A DNA stretch of 39,928 bases from contig CALWOL010000048.1 of the NCBI GenBank assembly GCA_944383135.1, forward strand, positions 1 to 39,928, in the 5' to 3' direction. Source of the DNA: an uncultured Flavonifractor sp. GTDB taxonomy: Bacteria > Bacillota > Clostridia > Oscillospirales > Oscillospiraceae. The position numbers and the translations under genes were made by a program. The notes beneath the pieces are model-generated. The model was not told the DNA's origin and did not search any database. It saw only the letters and a program-made list of their open reading frames with translations. Positions 8,561-17,730 of this stretch are shown in pieces (positions within the stretch are counted from its first letter, which is position 1; each line of letters starts with the position of its first letter).

Positions 8561-8896
8561 ATGGAAAATACCTACTTTGTGTCCTGCTCCATGGACCAGT
8601 GCGGAGAGCTGATCCACAGCGCCATTGTGGACGGCAGCATCACCGGCGAACTGTTGGACCACTATGTGCTCCAGGGGCCTGACGGCCTGAAGTGCGCGGT
8701 GATGGTGTATGAGAAGCACTACTGGCGGGCTGGCAACCGCCTGACCCTCACCGTTACCATTGACAATCTCAGCGGCCGCACCCGGGTGCACACCATCGGC
8801 GGCGGCGGCGGTGAGGGCCTGTTCCGCTTTGACTGGGGCGCGGCCCAGTCCTTTGAGGGCGTGGTGGAGGACGCCCTTTCCCCGTATCTGCTCTGA
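8561..8896 (+). CDS. DUF6054-like hypothetical protein
   Basis: A 111-residue soluble protein without signal or membrane segments. Its centre has alternating hydrophobic residues (RLTLTVTIDNLSG), then a glycine run TIGGGGGEGLFRFDWGA and a helical end. I associate this layout with the DUF6054 family, tentatively. No function is known to me. AGGAGG lies 7 nt before the ATG. It follows pyrD by 12 nt, so it is probably co-transcribed with the pyrimidine genes. Confidence 0.65.
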   Translation: MENTYFVSCSMDQCGELIHSAIVDGSITGELLDHYVLQGPDGLKCAVMVYEKHYWRAGNRLTLTVTIDNLSGRTRVHTIGGGGGEGLFRFDWGAAQSFEGVVEDALSPYLL

Positions 8897-8949
8897 GGCA
8901 TGCGGGGTGTACGACGACTACATACCAGAGAGAGCAGGGAAATACAGAC

Positions 8950-10128
8950 ATGACCAGAATCTATCTCATTCGCCATGCGGAGGCGGAGGGCAACCTGTAC
9001 CGCCGGGTCCACGGCTGGTATGACAGCCTGATTACCGACAACGGCTACCGGCAGATTTCCGCTCTGAAAGGGCGGTTTGATAATATTCCCATCGACGCGG
9101 TGTATTCCAGCGATCTGTTCCGCACCATGACCACCGCCCGGGCCATCTACGCCTCCCACGGGTTGGAGCTGCATACCCGCTCCGACCTGCGGGAGATTGG
9201 CGTGGGCGTGTGGGAGGATACCCCCTGGGGGGAGCTGTCCCACCGGGAGGGTGAAATGCTGTATGAATTCAACCACAGCACTCCCAAGTTCCAGGTGGAA
9301 GGGGGGGAGAGCTTTGCCCAGGTGCAGAAGCGGATGCTGAACGCGGTGCGGGACATTGCCGAGCGGCATCCGGAGCAGACGGTGGCCCTCTTCTCCCACG
9401 GCACGGCCATCCGCTGTCTCCAGGCCGCCATCCGGGGCCTGGGGCCGGGGGAAATGGACGGCCTGGGTCACAGCGACAATACCGGAGTTACCTGCCTGAC
9501 GGTGGATAAGTACGGCATCTGCCGCCTGGTGTTTGAAAATGACAGCTCCCACCTGCCCGAGGAAATCTCCACCCTGGCCCGCCAGAAGTGGTGGAAGTCC
9601 CGGGAGAGCAGCCTGGCGGACGCCAACCTGTGGTTCCGCCCCCTGGACATGGAGGGGGAGGACGCCCGGCTCTTCCGGACGGCGCAGGCCCAGGCCTGGC
9701 AGGATATCCATGGCGAGGCGGCGCCCTTTGACGGGGAGGGATTCTGGCAGGATGCCCTGCACTGCTGGCGCCAGGACAACCGGAAGGCGGTAATGGCCGC
9801 CATGCTGGGCGACACCTTCAGCGGTGTCCTTCAGCTGGATTTGGAGCGGGGGCAGGAGGAGGGCGTGGGGTACATCTCCGCCCTGCATATGCTTCCCGCC
9901 TATCGGAAAAAGGGACTGGGGGTACAGCTCATCGGCCAGGCGGTGTCCACGTACCGGCCCATGGGCCGCACCCGCCTGCGGCTGTGCTGCCCGCCGGAGA
10001 GCGGAACGACACAGCGGTTTTTCAAAAAATATGGGTTTGTAAAGACCGGCGAGAGCAAGGGAGCCGATGGCACACCGCTGGATTTGCTGGAAAAGCACAT
10101 CGGTTTTGATACGGACGAAGCGAGGTAA
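8950..10128 (+). CDS. Histidine phosphatase / GNAT acetyltransferase fusion
   Basis: A 392-residue two-domain protein. Residues 1-200 are a phosphoglycerate-mutase-like histidine phosphatase: the RHG-type motif LIRHAEAEGN starts near residue 5, and the second catalytic histidine is in ALFSHGTAIRC. Residues about 220-390 form a GNAT acetyltransferase fold. The acetyl-CoA-binding loop is LHMLPAYRKKGLGVQLIG and the C-terminal segment is RFFKKYGFVKTGES. Substrates of both halves are unknown. It lies 53 nt after the DUF6054-like gene and 1 nt before the radical SAM gene, so it is probably in the same transcript. Confidence 0.85.
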   Translation: MTRIYLIRHAEAEGNLYRRVHGWYDSLITDNGYRQISALKGRFDNIPIDAVYSSDLFRTMTTARAIYASHGLELHTRSDLREIGVGVWEDTPWGELSHREGEMLYEFNHSTPKFQVEGGESFAQVQKRMLNAVRDIAERHPEQTVALFSHGTAIRCLQAAIRGLGPGEMDGLGHSDNTGVTCLTVDKYGICRLVFENDSSHLPEEISTLARQKWWKSRESSLADANLWFRPLDMEGEDARLFRTAQAQAWQDIHGEAAPFDGEGFWQDALHCWRQDNRKAVMAAMLGDTFSGVLQLDLERGQEEGVGYISALHMLPAYRKKGLGVQLIGQAVSTYRPMGRTRLRLCCPPESGTTQRFFKKYGFVKTGESKGADGTPLDLLEKHIGFDTDEAR

Positions 10129-10129
10129 T

Positions 10130-12070
10130 ATGAGAGCATTTCTTCCCGTTTCCAAAGCGGATATGGAGGAGCGGGGCTGGTACTGGTACGACTTTCTGAT
10201 CCTGACCGGCGACGCCTATGTGGACCACCCCTCTTTCGGCCCGGCCATTATCTCCCGCCTGCTGGAGGCGGAGGGCTACCGGGTGGCGATTCTGGCTCAG
10301 CCGGACTGGCACAAGGTAGAGAGCTTTACAGCTCTTGGCCGGCCGAGACTGGGTGTGATGCTCTCCGCCGGCAACATTGACTCCATGGTGGCCCACTACA
10401 CCGTGGCCAAGAAGCGGCGGCATGACGACGCCTATTCCCCGGGAAACAGGGCCGGTCTGCGGCCTGACCGGGCGGTAATTGTCTATGCCAATAAGATTCG
10501 GGAGGCCTTTGGGGACATCCCCCTGGTGATTGGCGGGCTGGAGGCCTCTCTCCGGCGGTTTGCCCATTACGACTACTGGGAGGACAAGGTGCGCCGCTCG
10601 GTGCTGCTGGACAGCCAGGCCGACCTGCTGGTATACGGCATGGGGGAGACCGCCACCCGGGAGATTGCCGCCCGACTGGCCTCCGGCACTCCCGTTGGGG
10701 AGATCAAGGGTATAAAGGGAACGGCCTTTATTGGGAAAACGCCCGCGGAATGCGCCTACCCCATGGTGGAGTGCCCCTCCTTTGAGCAGGTGCGCGCCGA
10801 CAAGCGGCAGTATGCCCTGGCCAATCGGATTCAGTATGAGGAGCACGACCCGGTGCGGGGGAAGGCCATCCTCCAGCGCCATGGGGACCGGCTGCTCATC
10901 GTCAATCCCCCCGCCATGCCCCTGACCACGGCGGAGCTGGATTTTGTGGCGGAGCTGCCCTATGTCCGGGAGCCCCACCCCATGTACGACAGCATGGGAG
11001 GCGTCCCCGCCATTGAGGAGGTGCGCTTTTCGGTGGCCCATAACCGGGGCTGCTTCGGGGCGTGCAACTTCTGCTCCCTGGCCTTCCACCAGGGGCGGAT
11101 CATTTCCTCCCGCAGCCATGAGAGCGTACTGCGGGAGGTGGAGGAGCTGGTACACCACCCCGGCTTCAAGGGCTATATCCACGATGTGGGGGGTCCCACC
11201 GCCAACTTCCGCCGTCCGGCCTGCAAAAAGCAGGGGAAGGCGGGTATGTGCCGGAATCGGGCCTGCCTGGCTCCGGAGCCCTGCCCCAATCTGGACGCGG
11301 ACCACACCGACTACCTGATGCTGCTGCGGAAGATTCGGGCGGTGCCCGGGGTAAAGAAGGTCTTTATCCGCTCCGGCATTCGGTTTGACTATATGCTCCA
11401 GGACAAGAGCGGGGAGTTTTTTGCCGAGCTGGTGAAATATCACGTCTCCGGCCAGTTGAAGGTAGCGCCGGAGCACTGTGTGGACGGGGTGCTGGACTAC
11501 ATGGGCAAGCCCCACATCGCGGTGTATGAGAAGTTCCGGCGCAAGTACGAGGCCCTGAACCAGAAGTACGGCAAGGAGCAGTACCTGGTGCCCTACCTCA
11601 TGTCCTCCCACCCCGGCTGCACCCTGTCCGACGCGGTGCGTCTGGCGGAGTGGCTGAACAAGTCCGGCCGCCAGCCGGAGCAGGTGCAGGACTTTTATCC
11701 TACCCCGGGTACCCTCTCCACCTGCATGTACTATACCGGCCTTGACCCCCGCACCATGGAGCCGGTGTATGTGCCCCGGGACCCCCATGAGAAGGCCATG
11801 CAGCGGGCGCTGATGCAGTGGAAGCGGCCGGAAAAGCGCCTCCTGGTGCGGGAGGCCCTCCACGCCGCCCACCGGGAGGATTTAATCGGCTACGGCAGGG
11901 AATGTCTCCTCCGGCCCGCGGGGCGGAAGCCGGAAGGGGAGAGCCGCCCCAGGGGGAAGGAGCCGGAGCGGCCTGCCCGCCAGGAAAAGAAGAGCCGGCC
12001 GGTGAAAAAGGCGGGCTGGGCGGTGGCCAAGCCCAAAAAGAATGCCCGCCCCAGGAAAAAAGGGCGCTGA
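10130..12070 (+). CDS. YgiQ family radical SAM protein
   Basis: A 646-residue protein with the order seen in the YgiQ/UPF0313 family. An N-terminal B12-binding-like region (FLILTGDAYVDHPSFG) is followed by the radical SAM core with the CxxxCxxC cluster in NRGCFGACNFCSL near residue 310. A further cysteine-rich insert (KKQGKAGMCRNRACL) follows, then a DUF3362-like C-terminal part. The final 60 residues are rich in K, R and P. The reaction is not established. The ATG is 1 nt after the upstream stop, with GCGAGG just before it, so translation is coupled. It is the last gene before a strong terminator. Confidence 0.9.
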   Translation: MRAFLPVSKADMEERGWYWYDFLILTGDAYVDHPSFGPAIISRLLEAEGYRVAILAQPDWHKVESFTALGRPRLGVMLSAGNIDSMVAHYTVAKKRRHDDAYSPGNRAGLRPDRAVIVYANKIREAFGDIPLVIGGLEASLRRFAHYDYWEDKVRRSVLLDSQADLLVYGMGETATREIAARLASGTPVGEIKGIKGTAFIGKTPAECAYPMVECPSFEQVRADKRQYALANRIQYEEHDPVRGKAILQRHGDRLLIVNPPAMPLTTAELDFVAELPYVREPHPMYDSMGGVPAIEEVRFSVAHNRGCFGACNFCSLAFHQGRIISSRSHESVLREVEELVHHPGFKGYIHDVGGPTANFRRPACKKQGKAGMCRNRACLAPEPCPNLDADHTDYLMLLRKIRAVPGVKKVFIRSGIRFDYMLQDKSGEFFAELVKYHVSGQLKVAPEHCVDGVLDYMGKPHIAVYEKFRRKYEALNQKYGKEQYLVPYLMSSHPGCTLSDAVRLAEWLNKSGRQPEQVQDFYPTPGTLSTCMYYTGLDPRTMEPVYVPRDPHEKAMQRALMQWKRPEKRLLVREALHAAHREDLIGYGRECLLRPAGRKPEGESRPRGKEPERPARQEKKSRPVKKAGWAVAKPKKNARPRKKGR

Positions 12071-12111
12071 AAAAAGCAGCGGTATGGGAAAGCCCATACC
12101 GCTGCTTTTTT
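12071..12111. terminator. Bidirectional terminator between the pyr run and the rib operon
   Basis: A perfect 18-bp stem (12071-12088 with 12093-12110) with an AAAG loop, A-rich on one side and T-rich on the other. It sits between the convergent YgiQ and ribH genes. Confidence 0.9.
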
Positions 12112-12126
12112 CTGTGGAAAGAGGGC

Positions 12127-12594
12127 TCAGCAGCCCATCTCCCGGATGAGGTTGACCATCTCGATGGCGCCCTCGGCGCACTCGGAGCCCTTGTTGCCCG
12201 CCTTGGAGCCGGCCCGCTCAATGGCCTGCTCAATGTTCTCGGTGGTGAGCACCCCGAACATCACCGGAATCCCGGTCTCCAGAGAGACGGCGGCGATGCC
12301 CTTGGATACCTCATTGCACACATAGTCATAGTGGCTGGTGGAGCCGCGGATGACGGCGCCCAGGCAGATGACCGCGTCGTAGCGGCCGCTCTTGGCCATT
12401 TTGGAGGCGATGAGGGGAATCTCAAAGGCGCCGGGCACCCAGGCCACCTGGATGTCCTCCTCCTTCACGTTGTGGCGGAGCAGTCCGTCCATGGCGCCGC
12501 TGAGGAGCTTGTTGGTGATGAACTCATTGAAGCGGGCCACCACAATGCCCACCTTGATGCCGCTGGATACCAGTTTTCCCTCAAAGGTTTTCAT
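12127..12594 (-). CDS. ribH: 6,7-dimethyl-8-ribityllumazine synthase (RibH)
   Basis: A 155-residue lumazine synthase that condenses the ribityl-aminouracil with dihydroxybutanone phosphate. Conserved parts are [25 protein letters not shown] and [14 protein letters not shown], the last with the catalytic histidine. Family subunits usually assemble as pentamers or icosahedral shells. It is the last gene of the riboflavin operon, 22 nt after ribBA. Confidence 0.96.
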   Translation of the reverse strand: MKTFEGKLVSSGIKVGIVVARFNEFITNKLLSGAMDGLLRHNVKEEDIQVAWVPGAFEIPLIASKMAKSGRYDAVICLGAVIRGSTSHYDYVCNEVSKGIAAVSLETGIPVMFGVLTTENIEQAIERAGSKAGNKGSECAEGAIEMVNLIREMGC

Positions 12595-12616
12595 ACAGAT
12601 AACTTCCTCTCTTTTT

Positions 12617-13819
12617 TTAATAGGTCAGAATGTGTCCCATCCGCTCCTGCTTGGTTTTCAGGTAGAACAAATCATAGGCGTTGGCGTCCATCTGAATGGG
12701 CACCCGCTGGGTGATCTCCAGGCCGAACTCGGAGAGCTGATACACCTTGTCCGGGTTGTTGGTGAGCAGCCGCATGGTGCGCACCCCCAAATCCCGGAGA
12801 ATCTGGGCGCCGGTCCAGTACTCCCGCAAATCCGGGGCAAAGCCCAGTTCCACATTGGCGTCCACCGTGTCAAAGCCCTTCTCCTGGAGCTCGTAGGCCT
12901 TCAGCTTGTTGATGAGGCCGATGCCTCGGCCCTCCTGGCGCATGTAGAGGACCACGCCCCGGCCCTCCTTCTCAATCTGCATCATGGCGGCGGCCAGCTG
13001 CTGGCCGCAGTCGCAGCGGCAGGAGCCGAACACGTCGCCGGTGAGACATTCCGAGTGGACCCGGCAGAGCACGTCTCGGCCGTCCCCGATATCCCCCTTC
13101 ACCAGGGCCACGTGGTGCTCCCCGGTGAGATCGTTGACATAGCCGTAGATACGGAACTCACCATAGCGGGTGGGCATCTGGGCCACGGCCTCCCGCACCA
13201 CGTGCTTGTCGTGGAGGCGGCAGTAGTCCTGCAAAGCCTTGATGGTGATGATTTTCAGCTTCCACTCCCTGGCCTTCTCCAGCAGCTCGGAGGTGCGCAT
13301 CATGGTGCCGTCGTCCCGCATAATCTCGCAGCACAGGCCGCACTGGGCCAGTCCAGCCAGGCGGCACAAATCCACCGTGGCCTCCGTGTGTCCGTTGCGG
13401 GTGAGCACGCCGCCCCGGCGGGCCACCAGGGGGAACACATGGCCCGGACGGCGCAGATCCTCCGGCCGGGTGGCGGGGTCCACGCACATCCGGCAGGTGT
13501 AGCCCCGCTCCTCGGCGGAGATGCCGGTGGTGGTGTTCACATGGTCAATGGAGATGGTGAAGGCGGTCTGATGGTTGTCGGTATTGACCTTGACCATCTG
13601 CTCCAGCTGCAGCCGGTCCGCCAGCTCCTGACTCATGGGGGTGCAGATCAAACCCTTGGCGTGCATGGCCATAAAGTTGACGTTTTCCGTGGTGGCGAAC
13701 TGGGCGGCGCAAATCATGTCCCCCTCGTTCTCCCGGTCCGGGTCGTCGATGGAGATGATGATGTGGCCCGAGCGCAGCTCCTCCAGGGCCTCCTCCACCG
13801 TGCAGAATAATTCTTCCAT
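12617..13819 (-). CDS. ribBA: Bifunctional DHBP synthase / GTP cyclohydrolase II (RibBA)
   Basis: A 400-residue fusion. Residues 1-200 are 3,4-dihydroxy-2-butanone 4-phosphate synthase, with the acidic [12 protein letters not shown] metal site, [10 protein letters not shown] and [11 protein letters not shown]. Residues 200-400 are GTP cyclohydrolase II, with the zinc-binding [15 protein letters not shown] and [13 protein letters not shown]. It supplies both precursors of the riboflavin pathway. It lies 16 nt downstream of ribE and is translated in the same operon. Confidence 0.96.
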   Translation of the reverse strand: MEELFCTVEEALEELRSGHIIISIDDPDRENEGDMICAAQFATTENVNFMAMHAKGLICTPMSQELADRLQLEQMVKVNTDNHQTAFTISIDHVNTTTGISAEERGYTCRMCVDPATRPEDLRRPGHVFPLVARRGGVLTRNGHTEATVDLCRLAGLAQCGLCCEIMRDDGTMMRTSELLEKAREWKLKIITIKALQDYCRLHDKHVVREAVAQMPTRYGEFRIYGYVNDLTGEHHVALVKGDIGDGRDVLCRVHSECLTGDVFGSCRCDCGQQLAAAMMQIEKEGRGVVLYMRQEGRGIGLINKLKAYELQEKGFDTVDANVELGFAPDLREYWTGAQILRDLGVRTMRLLTNNPDKVYQLSEFGLEITQRVPIQMDANAYDLFYLKTKQERMGHILTY

Positions 13820-13835
13820 AGTTGCTTCCTCCTCG

Positions 13836-14483
13836 CTAAAATCCGTGCCGTGCCAGAAAATCCATGGTAATCCCGCCGGCCTGCTCCCGGGCCGGAGGGG
13901 GGGCCATCAGCTTTTCCACATACTTGCCGATGATATCGGTCTCCAGATTCACCCAGTCCCCCTCCTTCCGGTGGCGCAGCACCGTCTGGGCCACGGTGTG
14001 GGGGATGGCGGAGATGGCAAAGCAGGTCTCCTCCACCCGGGCCACCGTCAGGCTGATGCCGTCCACCGCCACGGAGCCCTTCTCCACAATGTAACGCAGC
14101 ACGTGGGGCGGGGCCTGGATGGTGTACCACACGGCGTTGTCGTCCGACTGAATCTGGGTAATCCGTCCGGTGCCATCAATGTGTCCGGCCACAATGTGGC
14201 CGCCAAAGCGACCGTCGGCGGCCATGGCCCGCTCCAGGTTGACCGGGCTGCCCCGGCGCAGCCCCGCCAGGGCGGAGCGGTCCAGCGTCTCGTGCATCAC
14301 GTCGGCGGAAAACCGCCTGGGGGAGAGGGCGGTGACGGTGAGGCACACCCCGTTTACCGCGATGCTGTCCCCGATTTTGGTGCCCTCCAGCACCTTTTCC
14401 GCCTGGATGGTGAGCACGGCGGACTGCCTGCCCCGCTGAATGCCCTCTACCCGGCCCATCTCCTCAACAATCCCGGTGAACAC
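13836..14483 (-). CDS. ribE: Riboflavin synthase alpha subunit (RibE)
   Basis: A 215-residue protein made of two lumazine-binding barrels, starting with the typical [10 protein letters not shown]. The first repeat carries [15 protein letters not shown] and the second [15 protein letters not shown]. It disproportionates two lumazine molecules into riboflavin. Its start overlaps the end of ribD by 20 nt, suggesting translational coupling. Confidence 0.95.
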   Translation of the reverse strand: MFTGIVEEMGRVEGIQRGRQSAVLTIQAEKVLEGTKIGDSIAVNGVCLTVTALSPRRFSADVMHETLDRSALAGLRRGSPVNLERAMAADGRFGGHIVAGHIDGTGRITQIQSDDNAVWYTIQAPPHVLRYIVEKGSVAVDGISLTVARVEETCFAISAIPHTVAQTVLRHRKEGDWVNLETDIIGKYVEKLMAPPPAREQAGGITMDFLARHGF

Positions 14484-15570
14484 AGGGCGCCACCTCGCTT
14501 TCTATGAGAAAATCCGTCCCGATTTGGATGACGGTGCTGTTGTTCAGCGGAATGGCCTGGGCCATCCGGGCGGCGCCGGCGCCCTCCACCGGGGTTTTGG
14601 CCTCACGGCCGCCCACCAGCTTGGGGGCGAGGTAGGCCAGAATCTTCTGTACCACGCCCTGCTCCAGGGCCGCCCAGTTCAGAGTGCCGCCACCTTCCAG
14701 CAGGACGCTGTCAATCTCCCGCCGGCCCAGCTCGTCCATCAGGGCGTTCAAATCCACATGGCCCTGGTGCTCCGGCAGCACCAGCACCTGGCAGCCGGCG
14801 GCCTCGTAGGCGGCCCGGCGGGCTTCCTCCCCGCAGCAGGTGGCCAGCAGAGTGGGGGCCTGCCGGGCGGTGGTCACCACCTGGGCGGTGAGGGGGGTGC
14901 GCAGATGGGTATCACAGAGAATGCGCACCGGACTGCGTCCCCCGGGGATGCGGCAGGTGAGCAGCGGGTCGTCGGCCAGCACCGTGCCAACCCCCACCAT
15001 AATGCCGGTATACCGGTGGCGCAGCTGCTGGACATGGGCCCGGGCGGCCTCTCCGGTGACCCACCTGGAGTCTCCGGTATAGGCGGCAATCTTGCCGTCC
15101 AGTGTCATGGCGTATTTCATAACCACATAGGGCCGGCGGGTGCGGATGTAGTGGAAAAACACCTGGTTCAGCCTGTCACAGGCCTCCTCCAGCACGTGCT
15201 GGGTGACCTCCACCCCCTGCTCCCGCAGCAGGGCGATGCCCTTGCCTGCCACCAGGGGATTGGGGTCGGAGGAGCCCACCACAACCCGGCGGATACCGGC
15301 CTCCAGAATGGCCTGAGTGCAGGGGGGCTGCCTGCCGTAGTGACAGCAGGGCTCCAGCGTGACATAGAGGGTGGCACCCCGGGGGGATTCGGTACAGGCG
15401 GACAGGGCGTTGCGTTCAGCGTGAGGCTGCCCGCACCTCTCATGCCAGCCCTGTCCGATGATTCTGCCGTCCCTGACGATGACCGCGCCCACCATGGGGT
15501 TGGGGGAGGCCCAGCCCACACCCCGCTCCGCCAGCTCCAGAGCCAGGGCCATGTACTCCCGGTCCTCCAT
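14464..15570 (-). CDS. ribD: Bifunctional riboflavin deaminase/reductase (RibD)
   Basis: A 368-residue enzyme for the second and third steps of the pathway. The N-terminal cytidine-deaminase-like domain has the zinc site HAERNALSAC and, later, PCCHYGRQPPC. The C-terminal reductase domain begins near residue 145 with RPYVVMKYAMTLDGKIA and includes SRWVTGEAAR and VLLEGGGTLNW. It is the first gene of the operon, just downstream of the riboswitch terminator. Confidence 0.95.
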   Translation of the reverse strand: MEDREYMALALELAERGVGWASPNPMVGAVIVRDGRIIGQGWHERCGQPHAERNALSACTESPRGATLYVTLEPCCHYGRQPPCTQAILEAGIRRVVVGSSDPNPLVAGKGIALLREQGVEVTQHVLEEACDRLNQVFFHYIRTRRPYVVMKYAMTLDGKIAAYTGDSRWVTGEAARAHVQQLRHRYTGIMVGVGTVLADDPLLTCRIPGGRSPVRILCDTHLRTPLTAQVVTTARQAPTLLATCCGEEARRAAYEAAGCQVLVLPEHQGHVDLNALMDELGRREIDSVLLEGGGTLNWAALEQGVVQKILAYLAPKLVGGREAKTPVEGAGAARMAQAIPLNNSTVIQIGTDFLIESEVAPCVHRDC

Positions 15571-15585
15571 AGCATCATCTCCACA

Positions 15586-15622
15586 AAGAAAAATTGCCCT
15601 GAACCGACCGTTCAGGGCAATT
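15586..15622 (-). terminator. Riboswitch-controlled terminator before ribD
   Basis: A perfect 13-bp stem (15592-15604 with 15610-15622) with a 5-nt loop, followed on the minus strand by a T-rich run (TTTTTCTTT). It lies between the FMN aptamer and ribD. CAGGGC (minus strand, complement of 15643-15648) could pair with the GCCCTG in the upstream arm and form the antiterminator. Confidence 0.85.
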
Positions 15623-15708
15623 GGCTGTCAGAGAAAACAAAAGCCCTGGAATGTTCCCACATACCAGAGCAATCGCAAAGGGCAGGAGGCAAGCTCCCGC
15701 GCTGCAAC

Positions 15709-15817
15709 GATCTTCTTCCATCCAGACTATACTGTCGGCTTCGGAATTGCACCGAATCATACCTTGCGGCTCGTGGGCTGTACCACCGGTAGGGACTTGC
15801 ACCCTGCCCTGAAGATC
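15709..15817 (-). promoter_or_regulatory. FMN riboswitch (RFN element)
   Basis: The minus strand shows the conserved RFN parts in order: a P1 closing stem GATCTTC/GAAGATC (15811-15817 with 15709-15715), GGGCAGGGTGCAAGTCCC, ACCGGTGGTACAGCCCACGA, GGTGCAATTCCGAAGCCGAC, and AGTATAGTCTGGATGGAAG. FMN binding should favour the downstream terminator and switch off the rib operon. Confidence 0.97.
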
Positions 15818-15897
15818 CTATTCAGTTGATTGAAGTAAGTATACGCCGGCGGCGGCTCCTTGTCAAGAGCCGCCGCCGGCAGACCGGAGGCTGTGGC

Positions 15898-16143
15898 TCA
15901 GCGCAGCGCTTTTTTCACGCCGTCAGTCACGTCCTTGGCGGCATCGCCGATGCCGTCGGCAAGATCCTCGCCCGCCTCACCAATGTCGTCCAGAATTCCC
16001 TCCGGAGTGGAGGTGACGGCGGGAGTGTGGGTGGCGGTGGCCATGGGGGTGGGGCTTGCCGTCTCCGGTACGTTGGGGCTGCAGGCGGCCAGGGAAGCTG
16101 CCAAGGTCAGCACCAGGGTCAAAAAGAGTAAATTTCGTTTCAT
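15898..16143 (-). CDS. Small secreted lipoprotein of unknown function
   Basis: An 81-residue protein with a lipoprotein signal: MKRNLLF, a hydrophobic core, and the lipobox LAAC with the lipidated cysteine at residue 21. The mature part begins with a Thr/Pro-rich linker (SPTPMATATHTP). It ends with an acidic-then-basic helix rich in Asp, Ala and Gly (GEDLADGIGDAAKDVTDGV), which resembles small anti-sigma-like or YtxH-like tails without clear family assignment. The start at 16143 is chosen because AGGAGG is 6 nt upstream; the ATG at 16149 abuts that site. It is divergent from the PerR-like gene. Confidence 0.7.
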   Translation of the reverse strand: MKRNLLFLTLVLTLAASLAACSPNVPETASPTPMATATHTPAVTSTPEGILDDIGEAGEDLADGIGDAAKDVTDGVKKALR

Positions 16144-16201
16144 TTCCATCCTCCTGTTGCTTCCATGTGGTGCAAAAGTTAGTGTGAACGGACAGAGGGA
16201 A

Positions 16202-16230
16202 ACTATACAAAAATTTTTTCTTATTTTGAA
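16202..16230 (-). promoter_or_regulatory. Candidate promoter of the small lipoprotein
   Basis: On the minus strand, TTCAAA (16225-16230) and TATAGT (16202-16207) are separated by 17 bp in an A/T-rich tract, giving a leader of about 50 nt. Confidence 0.55.
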
Positions 16231-16238
16231 AAAAACAC

Positions 16239-16292
16239 TTGCGCCCGTGGGGAAAACCTGTTATTATATCAATAACAGTAATGATTACTGTT
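16239..16292 (+). promoter_or_regulatory. Promoter and PerR/Fur-type operator of the rubrerythrin operon
   Basis: TTGCGC (16239-16244) and TATTAT (16262-16267) have a 17-bp spacer. Directly downstream, 16274-16292 is a perfect 9-1-9 palindrome, AACAGTAATGATTACTGTT, overlapping the expected transcription start. Its AAT-N-ATT core matches the centre of the Per box. Autorepression by the adjacent PerR-like protein is inferred. Confidence 0.75.
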
Positions 16293-16319
16293 TAAAATGA
16301 TGAGAAAGAGAGGTGGACC

Positions 16320-16703
16320 ATGAACGGAAAGCGCTACTCCAGACAGCGAGAACTGATTTTTGAGGCATTGAAGAATACGAAGGAGCATCCCACCGCGGAG
16401 ATGGTGTACCAGTGGCTCAAGCCGGACAATCCCAGTCTCAGCCTGGGCACCGTGTATCGCAACCTGAATCTGCTGGCAGACGAGGGGAGCATTACCCGGA
16501 TGGCCTTTCCTGTGGAGCGGTATGACTACAATACCGCCGCCCACCCCCATTTTTGCTGCGAGGTCTGCGGCGCGGTGTACGATTTGGATTTGCCCTATGA
16601 CGCCAAACTGGATGAGCAGGCACTGCTGGCCAGCGGACACGATGTGACGGGGCATGAGGTCCTCTTCCGGGGCACCTGTGTTTCCTGTAAGAGGCTTCAC
16701 TGA
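16320..16703 (+). CDS. Fur family regulator, PerR-like
   Basis: A 127-residue Fur-family repressor. The N-terminal winged helix includes the recognition region SLGTVYRNLNLLADEG. The structural zinc site is two cysteine pairs, CEVCG and CVSC. The PerR sensing ligands are recognisable: His in EHPTAEMVY, Asp in ERYDYN and His-x-His in HPHF. This supports a peroxide-sensing role rather than iron uptake control. GAGAGGTGG precedes the ATG. It heads an operon with superoxide reductase and rubrerythrin, a typical PerR regulon in anaerobes. Confidence 0.85.
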   Translation: MNGKRYSRQRELIFEALKNTKEHPTAEMVYQWLKPDNPSLSLGTVYRNLNLLADEGSITRMAFPVERYDYNTAAHPHFCCEVCGAVYDLDLPYDAKLDEQALLASGHDVTGHEVLFRGTCVSCKRLH

Positions 16704-16774
16704 GAGAAAAAGGTATACAATCCCGGAGTATGGGAAAACAATCAAATGAAACAGGAGAAAGGCTGGTATTTAAC

Positions 16775-17164
16775 ATGGAATTCAAACTGTATCGCTGTGC
16801 CCACTGCGGCAACATTGCCTTCAAAGTGGTAGACAAGGGCGTGCCCCTGTTCTGCTGCGGCCAGAAGATGGAGGAGCTCACCCCCAACACCACCGACGGC
16901 GCACTGGAGAAGCATGTACCTGTGGTGGAGAAGAGCGCCCATGGCAGCGGCAGCTCCGTCACCGTGAAGGTGGGCAGTGTGGAGCACCCCATGCTGCCGG
17001 AGCACTATATTCCCCTCATCGCCGCGGTCACCGAGGACACAGTGGTGATGAAGTTCCCTAAGCCGGGCGACAAGCCGGAGCTCAAGACCTTTGCCTATGG
17101 AGACGGGAAGGTGGCAGCCTATGAGCTGTGCAACCTCCATGGCTTCTGGAAGGGCGAGGGCTGA
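16775..17164 (+). CDS. Desulfoferrodoxin / superoxide reductase
   Basis: A 129-residue desulfoferrodoxin that reduces superoxide to peroxide without releasing oxygen. The N-terminal Fe(Cys)4 centre is formed by CAHCG and the CCG pair. The catalytic iron site follows: EKHVP supplies the Glu-Lys-His motif, [11 protein letters not shown] two histidines, and CNLHG the axial cysteine and last histidine. ATG 16775 gives the standard family N-terminus; AGGAGAAAGG lies upstream. It is co-directional with the PerR-like gene and rubrerythrin. Confidence 0.93.
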   Translation: MEFKLYRCAHCGNIAFKVVDKGVPLFCCGQKMEELTPNTTDGALEKHVPVVEKSAHGSGSSVTVKVGSVEHPMLPEHYIPLIAAVTEDTVVMKFPKPGDKPELKTFAYGDGKVAAYELCNLHGFWKGEG

Positions 17165-17196
17165 TAAATAAAAAGCAGAAAGGAAGGGTATTTATT

Positions 17197-17730
17197 ATGG
17201 AACTGAAGGGCAGCAAGACGGAGGCCAATCTCTGGAAGGCGTTTGCGGGGGAGAGCATGGCCCGCAACAAGTACACCTACTTTGCCAGCAAGGCCAAGAA
17301 GGAAGGCTATGAGCAGATTGCGGCCATCTTTGAGGAGACGGCCGGCAACGAGAAGGAGCACGCCAAGCTGTGGTTCAAGGAGCTGGGCGGCATTGGCGAC
17401 ACCGCCGCCAACCTGAAGGCCGCCGCCGCCGGTGAGAACGAGGAATGGACCCAGATGTACCGGGAGATGGCCGACACCGCCCGGGAGGAGGGCTTTGAGA
17501 AGCTGGCCTTCCTGTTTGAGGGCGTGCTGAAGATTGAGAAGGAGCACGAGGAGCGCTATCTGACCCTTCTGAAGAATCTGGATGAGGGTATGGTGTTCAA
17601 GCGGGGCGACGAGTATATGTGGAAATGCCGCAACTGCGGCCACATCCACTTCGGCAAGGAAGCCCCCGGCGTGTGCCCGGTTTGCGCCCATCCTCAGGCC
17701 TACTTCGAGCTGCGGGCTGTCAATTACTGA
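17197..17730 (+). CDS. rbr: Rubrerythrin
   Basis: A 177-residue rubrerythrin that reduces hydrogen peroxide using rubredoxin-type electrons. Residues 1-135 are the ferritin-like di-iron domain, with ligands in NEKEHAKLW and IEKEHEERY. The C-terminal rubredoxin-like domain has CRNCG and CPVC. GAAAGGAAGGG precedes the ATG. It is the last gene of the PerR-like operon, followed by a terminator. A relic of a second copy of its 3' end lies 230 bp downstream. Confidence 0.96.
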   Translation: MELKGSKTEANLWKAFAGESMARNKYTYFASKAKKEGYEQIAAIFEETAGNEKEHAKLWFKELGGIGDTAANLKAAAAGENEEWTQMYREMADTAREEGFEKLAFLFEGVLKIEKEHEERYLTLLKNLDEGMVFKRGDEYMWKCRNCGHIHFGKEAPGVCPVCAHPQAYFELRAVNY

